Source of the DNA: Isachenkonia alkalipeptolytica
GTDB taxonomy: Bacteria > Bacillota > Clostridia > Peptostreptococcales > T1SED10-28
Assembly: GCF_009910325.1 (NCBI RefSeq)
Contig: NZ_SUMG01000001.1
Coordinates: 186,001-250,000 of the forward strand
Length of the DNA stretch: 64,000 nucleotides
Direction of reading: 5' to 3'
Positions 1-8,670 of the stretch are shown here, one piece after another. The notes beneath the pieces are model-generated. The model searched no databases, was not told the origin of the DNA, and saw only the letters and a program-made list of their open reading frames with translations. Position 1 is the stretch's first letter. Each line of letters begins with the position of its first letter. The translations under genes were made by a program, and so were the position numbers.

Positions 1-1
1 G

Positions 2-1795
2 AACTACAGTGCCGCCGCCATGGACGGCATTGCCGCCGTGTCGGAAAGGACCCGGGGGGCCTCGGAGACCCGCCCGGTAATTTTGGAAAAAAACCGGGAT
101 TTTGTCTATATCAATACGGGGGGGAGGGTCAAAGATCCCTACGATACAGTGATAATGATTGAAGACCTGGTGGAGGTCAGCTCCAACGAAGTGGAAGTCC
201 GCAGCAGTGCCCCTGCTCGACAACATATCCGAGAGATCGGAGAAGATGTGGTTAAGGGTGAGTTGATCCTCCCATCCAACCATGTGCTTCGACCCATGGA
301 TATTGGCGCCTTGTTGGCGGGAAAAGTGGAAACCATAGAAGTTTATAAAAAACCCCGGGTGGGGATCCTGCCCACGGGTTCGGAGATTATTGATGTGGGA
401 GACTCTCAGGAGCCCGGAAAGATCATCGACTCCAACTCCTATTTGTTTGAAGGAATGATTGAAGAAGCGGGAGGCACTTCGAAACGTTATCCCGTTACTG
501 AGGATGATTATGATTTATTAAAGGAAAGAATTTTGCAGGGGGTTCGGGAGAATGATGTATTTGTCATCAACGCCGGATCCTCAGCGGGGAGCAAGGATTT
601 TACCGGGGATCTGATCAAGGAACTGGGAGAGGTGCTGATCCACGGAGTGGCCATTAAGCCCGGAAAGCCCATCATTCTGGGGTTTATCCAAAACAAACCG
701 GTCATCGGCATCCCCGGCTACCCCGTCTCCGCTTTCATTGATTTTAAATATTTTGTACAGCCCTTAATCGAGGATTTAGCAGGAAGAAAAGCAACCACGG
801 AAAAAAACTTAACCGTCACTCTGTCTCGAAGAATCGTCTCTTCCTTAAAGCATGAGGAGTTTGTCCGTATCAAAGCGGGGAAAGTGGAAGATAGTTATGT
901 GGCTACTCCCTTAAGTCGAGGGGCGGGGGTCAGTACTTCCCTGGTTAAGGCCGACGGGATCCTACGTATACCCAAAGGGCTGGAGGGCTATGAAAAAGGA
1001 ACCGCCGTAAGTATTCAACTGATGAAGGAACTAAAGGAAATTGAAAACACTCTGGTGTCCGTGGGAAGCCATGATGTGGTCATGGATCTCCTAAGCGACC
1101 GGCTACAATGGAACCGACGGGACGCAGGGCTTTCTTCCGCTCATGTGGGTAGTTTCGGAGGCATCTTGGCTCTGAAAAACCGGGAGTGCCATATGGCTCC
1201 GATGCATATTTTAGACGAGGAAACCGGCGGCTACAATAAAGCAATGATTCAGTCCCATTTTCCTGCAGGGGACATGGGGATAATAAAGCTGGTCAAAAGA
1301 AGCCAGGGCTTAATGGTTCCTAAGGGAAATCCAAAAGGGATCACCGGTATTTCCGACCTTGCCGGAGAAGGCGTGGAGTTTGTTAATCGTCAAAGAGGAT
1401 CCGGGACTCGAATTTTACTGGATTATCACCTGAAAAGACTGGGGATTTCCTCGGGGGACATCGCCGGTTATGACCGGGCTTTGACCACCCACACCGCCGT
1501 GGCGGCGGCGGTTGCTAATAACACCGCCGATGTGGGCCTGGGAGTGTACTCGGCGGCCAAGGCCCTGGATGTGGATTTTATCCCCATCGAATGGGAGGAC
1601 TATGATCTGGTGCTTTCGAAAAAATACTTGGAGGATCCCAGAATCCTTGAAATCATTGATCTGATTCAACAAGAGGGTTTCAAAAAGAAAATTGAAAACT
1701 TAGGCGGCTATCAAACCGATGAAATAGGAGACGTTTATATTTTGGAAAAAACCGAGGAGGAAACAACATGGCAAAAGTGGTATCCATCAACGTAA
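2..1795 (+). CDS. moeA: Molybdopterin molybdenumtransferase MoeA fused to a PBP-like domain (5' end cut)
   Basis: The reading frame is open to the left edge, and the first visible codons encode the MoeA motif SAAAMDG, so the true start lies upstream. MoeA inserts molybdate into adenylylated molybdopterin in the cytoplasm. Further MoeA marks are GILPTGSEI, NAGSSAGSKDFTGD and KPGKPIILG within the first 230 visible residues. From about residue 345 to the end follows a second domain resembling the substrate-binding (PBP-like/LysR-type) domains known as C-terminal fusions to MoeA, with RQRGSGTR and TADVGLGVYSAA. That domain may sense molybdate or tungstate; this is inference. The stop overlaps the start of the MOSC gene by 28 bases, so the two are probably co-translated. 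Confidence 0.88.
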   Translation, partial: NYSAAAMDGIAAVSERTRGASETRPVILEKNRDFVYINTGGRVKDPYDTVIMIEDLVEVSSNEVEVRSSAPARQHIREIGEDVVKGELILPSNHVLRPMDIGALLAGKVETIEVYKKPRVGILPTGSEIIDVGDSQEPGKIIDSNSYLFEGMIEEAGGTSKRYPVTEDDYDLLKERILQGVRENDVFVINAGSSAGSKDFTGDLIKELGEVLIHGVAIKPGKPIILGFIQNKPVIGIPGYPVSAFIDFKYFVQPLIEDLAGRKATTEKNLTVTLSRRIVSSLKHEEFVRIKAGKVEDSYVATPLSRGAGVSTSLVKADGILRIPKGLEGYEKGTAVSIQLMKELKEIENTLVSVGSHDVVMDLLSDRLQWNRRDAGLSSAHVGSFGGILALKNRECHMAPMHILDEETGGYNKAMIQSHFPAGDMGIIKLVKRSQGLMVPKGNPKGITGISDLAGEGVEFVNRQRGSGTRILLDYHLKRLGISSGDIAGYDRALTTHTAVAAAVANNTADVGLGVYSAAKALDVDFIPIEWEDYDLVLSKKYLEDPRILEIIDLIQQEGFKKKIENLGGYQTDEIGDVYILEKTEEETTWQKWYPST

Positions 1796-2205
1796 GTGAT
1801 AAAAAAGGGGTGGTAAAGACCCCGGTGAAGGAAGGTACTTTTATTAAGGACCACGGCATCGAAGGGGACGCCCATGGAGGGAAGTGGCACCGTCAGGTAA
1901 GCTTACTGGCTCAGGAAAGCATCGACTATGCGATGAAAAAGGACGGACTGGAGTTAACCCCGGGGATGTTTGCAGAAAACCTCACCACGGAAGGGGTGGT
2001 TTTACATGAACTGCCGGTGGGAACGAAAGTCCGAATCGGAGAGACCCTTCAGGAGGTTACCCAGATCGGGAAAAAATGTCACAGCAAATGCGAAATTTAT
2101 TTTAAAACCGGGGATTGTGTAATGCCCAGAGAAGGGATCTTTACGGCGGTGCTTAAAGGGGGAGCCATCAAGGTGGGAGACCCCGTGGAAATTATGAAAG
2201 AGTAG
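1768..2205 (+). CDS. MOSC domain protein
   Basis: This 145-aa protein is a stand-alone MOSC domain, the beta-barrel family shared with the C-terminus of molybdenum cofactor sulfurase. Family marks are the GIEGDAHGG segment near residue 30 and the conserved Cys in GKKCHSKC near residue 110, the proposed sulfur carrier. The start sits 8 bases after a GAGGAGG ribosome binding site inside the end of the moeA-type gene. The overlap ties it to molybdenum cofactor maturation, perhaps sulfuration or delivery. The exact substrate cannot be told. Confidence 0.88.
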   Translation: MAKVVSINVSDKKGVVKTPVKEGTFIKDHGIEGDAHGGKWHRQVSLLAQESIDYAMKKDGLELTPGMFAENLTTEGVVLHELPVGTKVRIGETLQEVTQIGKKCHSKCEIYFKTGDCVMPREGIFTAVLKGGAIKVGDPVEIMKE

Positions 2206-2216
2206 GGGGGGGTTAA

Positions 2217-3980
2217 ATGGATAAAAAAGAGGTGGCGAAAATCCTGGAGGAAATCGCGCTTATGCTGGAGTTGAAAGGGGAGAATACCTTTAAAATTCGA
2301 GCCTACCAAAATGGAGCCCGAAGCATAGAAAACCTGGAGCAGAACCTGGAGGAACTGGTAAAAAGCAGGGAACTGGGAAAGGTTCCGGGAATCGGAAAAG
2401 GTCTTAGTGAAAATGTAACGGAACTGATTAACACCGGAGAAATGACATATTACCAGGAACTGAAAGAGGAGTTTCCGCAAACCCTGTTTGATCTTTTCAA
2501 GGTGCCGGGGCTGGGCCCGAAAAAAGTTAAAGTTCTCTATGAAAAGCTGGAAATTGAAACGCTGGGAGAACTGGAGTATGCCTGTTTGGAAAATCGGTTA
2601 ACGGACTTGAAGGGCTTTGGGAAAACCACCCAGGAAAAAATCCTTCAGGGCATCGAAAACCTGAAAAAATACCGGGGGAAATACCTAGTATCCACGGGAA
2701 TCATGGTGCTGGAAGAATTGCGGGATTATTTTCAACAAGAGGAAAGAGTTCTTCGTTTCAGTGAAGCGGGCAGTCTCCGGCGACGTAAAGAAGTGATTAA
2801 GGATGTGGATATTCTTGCCGCCGTTAAGGAAACGGACCGTAAGGCCCTGGGGGATTATTTCATTGCCTTTCCCCGGGTGGAAGAGGTCATTGCCCAAGGA
2901 GCGACCAAGATCAGTGTCCGGCTGGATTTAGGTATCAATGTGGATTTACGGTTGGTGACGGAGTCGGAATTTCCCTACGCCCTCCATCATTTTACCGGCA
3001 GTAAGGCCCATAACACCAAAATACGGCAGATGGCCAAGAAAAAAGGACTGAAAATGAATGAATACGGCATTTTTGACGGGGAGGAGAGAATCCCGGCGAA
3101 AACCGAAGCCGATGTGTTTAAGGTGCTGGACCTTCCCATGATTCCACCGGAGCTTCGGGAAGATCAGGGGGAAATTGAGGCCGGGGAAGCCGGAGAACTT
3201 CCCCCACTGGTGGAAAAACAGGACATTAAGGGACTGTTTCATATCCACAGCCATTACAGTGATGGCATAAACGCTGTGGAAGAGATTGTTCAGGAAGCTG
3301 TGGAGCGGGGCTTTCAGTATATCGGAATTTCCGATCATAGCCAGACGGCCTACTATGCCAACGGCCTGAAACCCAAGGATATAGAAAGACAGCATCGGGA
3401 AATTGAGAGCCTTCGGGGAAAATACCCGGAGATAAAAATTTTAAAGGGCATTGAATCCGATATATTAAAGGACGGCAGTCTGGACTATGAAGAGGAGGTG
3501 CTGGAAAAATTCGATTATATTATCGCCTCCCTGCATTCGAATTTGAAGATGGACCGGGATTTGATGACGAAGCGCCTGATCGGCGCCATTGAAAATCCTT
3601 ATACGAAAATCCTCGGTCATATGACCGGACGGTTGTTGTTGTCCCGGGAGGGTTGTGACTTCGACGAGGAACAGGTCTTTAAGGTTCTACAGAAAAACAA
3701 GGTAGCTGTGGAAATCAACAGCAATCCCCATCGCCTGGATCTGGACTGGAGAAAATGCAAAAAAGCCAAGACCATGGGGATATCCATTACTATCGATCCC
3801 GATGCCCATAAACTTTCCGGTTTTGACCATGTAGACTACGGTATAGGAGTTGCGAGAAAGGGCTGGATCGAAAGGAAAGAGGTAATTAACGGACAAAGCT
3901 TTTCGGATTTGAAAGTATTTTGGGGCCTGAACTTGGAGGATAAGAAATCGGAGCAAGGGGAAAATACAAAACAATCATAG
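2217..3980 (+). CDS. polX: DNA polymerase/3'-5' exonuclease PolX
   Basis: This 587-aa protein has the full bacterial PolX layout. Helix-hairpin-helix motifs lie near residues 55-75 (VPGIGKGLSENV) and 96-112 (VPGLGPKKVKVLYEKL). The family X nucleotidyltransferase site is near 183-200, with GS followed by the metal-binding DVD. A C-terminal PHP domain starts near residue 340 (HIHSHYSDG) and supplies the Mn-dependent exonuclease. PolX fills short gaps in DNA base excision repair. Length matches the family. The gene starts 11 bases after the MOSC gene behind a G-rich ribosome binding site and may be transcribed with it, though the functions are unrelated. Confidence 0.93.
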   Translation: MDKKEVAKILEEIALMLELKGENTFKIRAYQNGARSIENLEQNLEELVKSRELGKVPGIGKGLSENVTELINTGEMTYYQELKEEFPQTLFDLFKVPGLGPKKVKVLYEKLEIETLGELEYACLENRLTDLKGFGKTTQEKILQGIENLKKYRGKYLVSTGIMVLEELRDYFQQEERVLRFSEAGSLRRRKEVIKDVDILAAVKETDRKALGDYFIAFPRVEEVIAQGATKISVRLDLGINVDLRLVTESEFPYALHHFTGSKAHNTKIRQMAKKKGLKMNEYGIFDGEERIPAKTEADVFKVLDLPMIPPELREDQGEIEAGEAGELPPLVEKQDIKGLFHIHSHYSDGINAVEEIVQEAVERGFQYIGISDHSQTAYYANGLKPKDIERQHREIESLRGKYPEIKILKGIESDILKDGSLDYEEEVLEKFDYIIASLHSNLKMDRDLMTKRLIGAIENPYTKILGHMTGRLLLSREGCDFDEEQVFKVLQKNKVAVEINSNPHRLDLDWRKCKKAKTMGISITIDPDAHKLSGFDHVDYGIGVARKGWIERKEVINGQSFSDLKVFWGLNLEDKKSEQGENTKQS

Positions 3981-4016
3981 CCCTGAATCAAGGGAGGCAC
4001 AAGGAGGCATAGGAAA

Positions 4017-4871
4017 ATGGAAGAAACCCTTCGACAGGGAATCTACGAAGACAAAGAACAGATACTGGAAATATCCAAAACCGTGTGGGAGCGAAACGAC
4101 TTTATCCTTCGAACCGTGGATAGCTGGCTGGATCCGGAAAGCGGCAAGATTTTGGTGGTGGAAAAGGACGGGGAAATCCGGGCCTTTGCCAAGATGAGTT
4201 ATTTAACAAAGATCGATTACTGGCTGGAGGGACTGAGGGTAAAGGAGGCATATCGGGGCAGGGGTTATGCGAATCTATTAACAGGTGAACTGATCCAAGA
4301 AGCGAAAAAAACCAACCCCCGGTCTCTGCGTTTTGCCTGCCACCGAAAAGCGGTAGGTAGTATTCGCTCGGGAGAAAAACACGGCTTCCTTCGAAAAGCG
4401 GAGTTGAACTTTATTCTCTGTGAAAAATTGCCCCGGGTAAAACCTGAAATAAGGATTTCTCTCCTTTCCAAGGACCAAAATCCCTATGAGAAATTACGGG
4501 AATTTCCCCAGTTTTATCGACACCACGGGTTTTTGTTCGGGAGCAAGTGGAAGTTTCTTCCCGCCGAGGAAAGGATCCTGAAAAAACTTCACCGGGAAGG
4601 GAAAATTCTCGTCACCGAAGAGGAAAAGGATCTCTTAGTTTATGATCACGACAGCGACGACCTGCGGCTACTCTTTTACGCCGGCGGGAGGGAAGGGGTA
4701 AAACAGCTGATTTTAGCCCTGGGAGAAAAAGAACCGGGGAAATTGATAAAAACCATGACCCTGCCGAAGTCAGAGTACAACCCGATCTTTCAGGAGCTGG
4801 GCTTTCATATGAAAGGGGAAAGGGAAGTGGAACTCCCTCCGAATGTTTATCTTTATGAATATCCTTTATAA
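4017..4871 (+). CDS. GNAT family N-acetyltransferase
   Basis: A 284-aa protein. Residues 1-150 form a GNAT fold with the acetyl-CoA-binding motif RVKEAYRGRGYANLLTGEL near residues 73-91. The remaining 130 residues have no motif I recognise; proteins of this size often pair a GNAT domain with a degenerate second one. The acceptor substrate is unknown. It follows polX by 36 bases behind a GGAGG ribosome binding site. Confidence 0.8.
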   Translation: MEETLRQGIYEDKEQILEISKTVWERNDFILRTVDSWLDPESGKILVVEKDGEIRAFAKMSYLTKIDYWLEGLRVKEAYRGRGYANLLTGELIQEAKKTNPRSLRFACHRKAVGSIRSGEKHGFLRKAELNFILCEKLPRVKPEIRISLLSKDQNPYEKLREFPQFYRHHGFLFGSKWKFLPAEERILKKLHREGKILVTEEEKDLLVYDHDSDDLRLLFYAGGREGVKQLILALGEKEPGKLIKTMTLPKSEYNPIFQELGFHMKGEREVELPPNVYLYEYPL

Positions 4872-4952
4872 CTTATAGGCAAAGGTCCTTTTGGAAAAAT
4901 TAGAAATTAGTTTTATGCGTTAAGGTTCGAGTGTAGGTTTGAGTGTTAAGAA

Positions 4953-7487
4953 ATGAGGGATTCATTGATGAAGGATCGATTGAATGCAGGAAAGAAAAGC
5001 GGGAAAAAGCCTCCCGTTTATGAAATTTTAGCCCCGGCGGGAAGGCGGGAGGCCTTAGAGGCGGCGGTGCAAAACGGGGCCGACGCCGTCTACTTATCGG
5101 GAAAGGAGTTCGGTGCCCGGAAATTTGCCGCCAACTTCTCTAAGGAGGAGCTTTTATCAGCTTTGGATTACTGTCATGAGCGGGGGGTTTCGGTGTATGT
5201 CACCGTAAACACCCTGTTGTTTAATCAGGAGTTTGAAAAGCTGAAGGAGACCCTTGACTATTATTACGGCATCGGTGTGGACGCCGTGATCGTACAGGAT
5301 ATGGGAGTCCTATCCTTTATCCGGAGGACCTATCCGGAAATGGATATTCACTGTTCCACCCAGATGTCGGTACAAACCGTGGAGGATATTCGCTTCTTAG
5401 AGTCCCTCGGGGTAAAACGGGTGGTTCTTGGCCGGGAAATGTCTCTAGAGGAGATTCGCCGGGCAAAAAAGGAGACCGATGTGGAGCTGGAAGTTTTTAT
5501 CCACGGGGCACTTTGCATCTCGGTGTCGGGACAGTGCTTAATGAGTAGCATGATCGGAGGTCGAAGCGGGAACCGTGGGAGTTGCGCCCAACCCTGCCGA
5601 CAAAAATACACCCTGTATAATGAGGATTCGAATAAAGAAATTCCCTCGGAAAAGGGAGATTATCTCCTGAGTCCCAAGGATCTTGCCGCCGCTGAAAATA
5701 TTGCCGCCGTCATTGAAGCCGGAGGGTATTCTCTGAAAATTGAGGGGCGGATGAAAAAGCCGGAGTACGTGGCCACCGTGGTTCGAGTATACCGACAGCT
5801 GATCCGGGCCTCCTACGGTGATGAATTGAGAGGAAAAGACGTTGAAAAAGCCTTGGAAGATCTGACCATATTCAATCGAGGGTTTACCAAAGGGCATTTA
5901 TTCGATGACCCGGGTAAAGATTTTATGAGCCTGAAGATTCCTGGAAACCGGGGGATCTATATCGGAAAAGTGCTGAAACAGGATCGTTCCTCGGAAAAAA
6001 TCGCCATCGCTCTGGAAAGGGATTTGTCCCATAACGATGAAATCCAGCTGCAACGCCGGGAAGGAACGGTGGGAGGCCGGGTGGAGCGACTGGAGGACCG
6101 GGGGAAAGTGGTAAAACACTGTTCCAAGGGAAAAACCTGTGAAGTTAATTTCAAACACCGGGTAACGAAAGGAGAGCCGGTTTATAAAACCTTTGATGAG
6201 GTTTTAATGAAAGAGGCCCGGCAGACGTATCATAAGGAGTTTTTAGAAATTCCGATTACCGGGGAGTTCACATTTAGAGAAGGGCTTCCTCTTCGGGGGA
6301 TGCTCACCGATGGAAAAATAAAAGTTCTGATGGAGAGTACAGAGGTTCCTGAGAAAGCCAGGGGGAAAAGCCTTACGATTCAGGGGCTTCAAAAGCAACT
6401 TTCTAAACTGGGAGGCACGCCGTATAATATGAGGCGTATTGATGTGGACCTTCAAGGGGAATTGTTTATTCCTGCAAGGGCAGTCAATGAGTTGCGCCGG
6501 GATCTGGTGGAAAAGCTTAGTGAAGAGCGAATACAGCGATATCGCCGGGATTTCTCCTCTCTAAGTTTAAACGGCGGAGATATTATTGCCGGTGAAACCG
6601 ATGGAAAGGAAGAGTCACCTAAGAGAAAAACACCGGTGGAAGGCCAAGAGTCCGGGAATCCTTGGTCGATAGAACTTACCTATAGTGCGGCAAACCTGGA
6701 GCAATTGGATAAATTGCTGGAATTACAAGGGAAGACCATTTACTATAAAGAACTGGAAACATTGAAAGAGGCCTTTGAAATGGTCGAGGGGAAAAACTTT
6801 TCCGGGGATTTTATTCCGGAGGTCTATGGGGCCGCCACGGGGAAGGAACTGGATACTTATAAAAAAATAATTTCCAAGGAAAGGCCCTCCCGGGTATTGG
6901 TTCAATCCTTCGGCCATATCCCGGAGTTTGAAGGGGTTGCATTGACGGGGGACCTTTCGTTAAATGTGGTCAATGACCGCTCCTATGAATTTTATCGAAG
7001 ACAGGGGGTTTCCCGGATCACCCTCTCTCCGGAGTTGACGTTAGCTAAAATCAAAGAGATGAAGTTCGAGACGAAGGCCACGGAAATTTTCGGCTATGGG
7101 CACCTGCCGGTGATGGGGCTGAAGCACTGTCCCATAAGTACGGTAATGGGACTTCAGAAACACTGTAACGCCTGCAAAGAAGGGGATTACAGCCTGGTGG
7201 ACAGAATGGGTGAGCACTTTCCTCTGCTTCGCCGGAATCACTGTTATGTTGAACTTTATCATTGTAAAAAGCACTTTTTGCTTGAGGATCTGAAAGTCCT
7301 AGAACAAGCAGGGATAGGGTACTTTCGACTGAATTTTGTGAAAGAGTCCTCAGGAGAAGTGGAAAAAATCGTGAAACTTCACCGCAGGGTGCTCAAGGAA
7401 GGTTTGACCGATGAGATCAAGGATCTTCTTCGATGGATGAAAAAAGAGGAAATGACTAAGGGCCACTTATACCAAGGAGTGGAATAA
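4953..7487 (+). CDS. U32 family peptidase-like protein with C-terminal extension
   Basis: An 844-aa protein. The N-terminal EILAPAGRREALEAAVQNG and the segment EVFIHGALCISVSGQC near residues 178-193 are the U32 signature. A middle region (about 340-560) resembles the collagenase-like/DUF3656 extension. The C-terminal part holds a second Cys cluster near residues 722-740 (KHCPIS, CNAC). U32 proteins are annotated as collagenase-like peptidases, but characterised members act in tRNA or rRNA hydroxylation and carry Cys-bound Fe-S clusters, so RNA modification is as likely as proteolysis. An alternative ATG at 4971 has a better-spaced GAGGGA site. Confidence 0.85.
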   Translation: MRDSLMKDRLNAGKKSGKKPPVYEILAPAGRREALEAAVQNGADAVYLSGKEFGARKFAANFSKEELLSALDYCHERGVSVYVTVNTLLFNQEFEKLKETLDYYYGIGVDAVIVQDMGVLSFIRRTYPEMDIHCSTQMSVQTVEDIRFLESLGVKRVVLGREMSLEEIRRAKKETDVELEVFIHGALCISVSGQCLMSSMIGGRSGNRGSCAQPCRQKYTLYNEDSNKEIPSEKGDYLLSPKDLAAAENIAAVIEAGGYSLKIEGRMKKPEYVATVVRVYRQLIRASYGDELRGKDVEKALEDLTIFNRGFTKGHLFDDPGKDFMSLKIPGNRGIYIGKVLKQDRSSEKIAIALERDLSHNDEIQLQRREGTVGGRVERLEDRGKVVKHCSKGKTCEVNFKHRVTKGEPVYKTFDEVLMKEARQTYHKEFLEIPITGEFTFREGLPLRGMLTDGKIKVLMESTEVPEKARGKSLTIQGLQKQLSKLGGTPYNMRRIDVDLQGELFIPARAVNELRRDLVEKLSEERIQRYRRDFSSLSLNGGDIIAGETDGKEESPKRKTPVEGQESGNPWSIELTYSAANLEQLDKLLELQGKTIYYKELETLKEAFEMVEGKNFSGDFIPEVYGAATGKELDTYKKIISKERPSRVLVQSFGHIPEFEGVALTGDLSLNVVNDRSYEFYRRQGVSRITLSPELTLAKIKEMKFETKATEIFGYGHLPVMGLKHCPISTVMGLQKHCNACKEGDYSLVDRMGEHFPLLRRNHCYVELYHCKKHFLLEDLKVLEQAGIGYFRLNFVKESSGEVEKIVKLHRRVLKEGLTDEIKDLLRWMKKEEMTKGHLYQGVE

Positions 7488-7538
7488 AAAAAGACAGGAG
7501 ACTTATCCCAGGTGGATAAGTCTCCTGTCTTTTTTTCC
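7486..7538. terminator. Strong bidirectional rho-independent terminator
   Basis: A near-perfect hairpin starts on the last base of the U32 gene's stop region: about 23 bp of stem (AAAAAAAGACAGGAGACTTATCC) around a 5-base loop, with T runs on both strands. It ends the U32 transcript. Confidence 0.95.
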
Positions 7539-7688
7539 TTTGTTCCATTGTTCTTAGGTAAGAAGTCTTTCATGAGGACACCTTTCCTGGTCCTAGAGTT
7601 ATGGTGTCGTGCCAAATCCCGGGGCTATCATTCACAGGATAAATCTGAGCCTCAGTACAAATATAATATAGTGTATTCGGAAGGCTTA

Positions 7689-7697
7689 TGGTATAAT
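7689..7697 (+). promoter_or_regulatory. Extended -10 promoter element
   Basis: TGGTATAAT is a perfect TG-n-TATAAT extended -10 placed 58 bases before the start of the membrane protein gene at 7755. No good -35 is seen at the usual spacing, as is common for extended -10 promoters. Confidence 0.55.
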
Positions 7698-7754
7698 AAT
7701 TAAGCAGACATAAAACTCTGAAAACTACCGATCATCCGAAGGAGAGAATATCAA

Positions 7755-8321
7755 TTGAATAAAAAGGCAGGTGCTTTCATGGATCGAACAGAAATACTGA
7801 AAAAACAGAACCGGGTTGTGGTACAGCTTTTATGGATCGCCGGGTTTTTAGCTTTTTTAAATAATTTACTCAGTGTTCGGGACCCTATTGCCGGGACTCT
7901 GATTATCGGTGTGATCGGAGGACTGGCTCTGATTATGTCCTATCTGGTCTACACCAATAAAATGCTTCACTCCGTAAAATATTTAGGAATTGCTGGAATC
8001 TTCATCACCGTATTCGTCTTTATTGAGTTTACTCCGGGGTTGCTATCCTACCTTACCATTTATATCGCATTGTTTATTCTAGGGATTTATCAGGAACAGG
8101 AGGTCATAACCATAGCAGGGGTCTTAAGTATTATGGTCTCCAGCTACGCTTTTTTCATGCATAAGGAGATGATATTCCATGAACGATACTTTGACCTGCT
8201 CTCCCTCGTCTCCATAAATTTCTTTATATTACTGGCCTGTGTGCTGTTAATTATTCAAAGTCAGTTCGGTTTACGATTGCAGCGGGATATGAAAAGAGAA
8301 CATGAAACCCCAAAGAAATAA
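7755..8321 (+). CDS. Hypothetical multi-pass membrane protein
   Basis: A 188-aa protein with five or six hydrophobic stretches (about residues 22-40, 46-66, 74-92, 94-112, 118-136, 150-172) and a charged C-terminal tail. I do not recognise the family. The spacing looks like the membrane domain of some sensor proteins, but no output domain follows. The start is TTG at 7755, chosen because AAGGAGA lies 9 bases upstream; ATG at 7779 is the alternative. It stands alone between its own promoter and terminator. Confidence 0.7.
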   Translation: MNKKAGAFMDRTEILKKQNRVVVQLLWIAGFLAFLNNLLSVRDPIAGTLIIGVIGGLALIMSYLVYTNKMLHSVKYLGIAGIFITVFVFIEFTPGLLSYLTIYIALFILGIYQEQEVITIAGVLSIMVSSYAFFMHKEMIFHERYFDLLSLVSINFFILLACVLLIIQSQFGLRLQRDMKREHETPKK

Positions 8322-8330
8322 AAGCTTAAA

Positions 8331-8368
8331 GACCACCGAGGATTCTGAAAAATCTTCGGTGGTTTTTC
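8331..8368 (+). terminator. Rho-independent terminator
   Basis: ACCACCGAGGATT pairs with AATCTTCGGTGGT around a short loop and is followed by TTTTT, 10 bases after the membrane protein gene. Confidence 0.9.
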
Positions 8369-8670
8369 CAGTAATTAATTTACGCGTAAATGGGTATACA
8401 TCCTAATAACCGGCAAGTTATTTGGTGAAAAGGTAAAGTGCCTGGTTATTTAGTAAAACTTTGGGTATGAGTGAACAGTCATTTGTTACAAAGGATTAAA
8501 ACACAGGAAAAGGAGAATAATAACTATTCTTAAAAAAGAGACTTTATGGTAAAATATTGTTCAGAGATTATAAAGTACAATATGAAAAAAATAAAAAGCT
8601 TGAAAATTCAAGCAAGAATTAAGGGGTATTAAAAGACTAAGCATTAAAATTAATGATGGGGTGAGAGCGT
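8369..8670. other. Intergenic region with one possible promoter
   Basis: About 300 bases without a supported gene. The only signal is a possible extended -10 (TGGTAAAAT, 8547-8555) some 115 bases before the 1420-aa activase gene, with a poor -35. The gene itself has a GGGGTGAGAG-type ribosome binding site. Nothing else was recognised. Confidence 0.4.

Noticed and set aside
7512-7703. 63-codon frame after the U32 gene
   Set aside because: It starts inside the terminator hairpin and has no ribosome binding site or protein-like composition.
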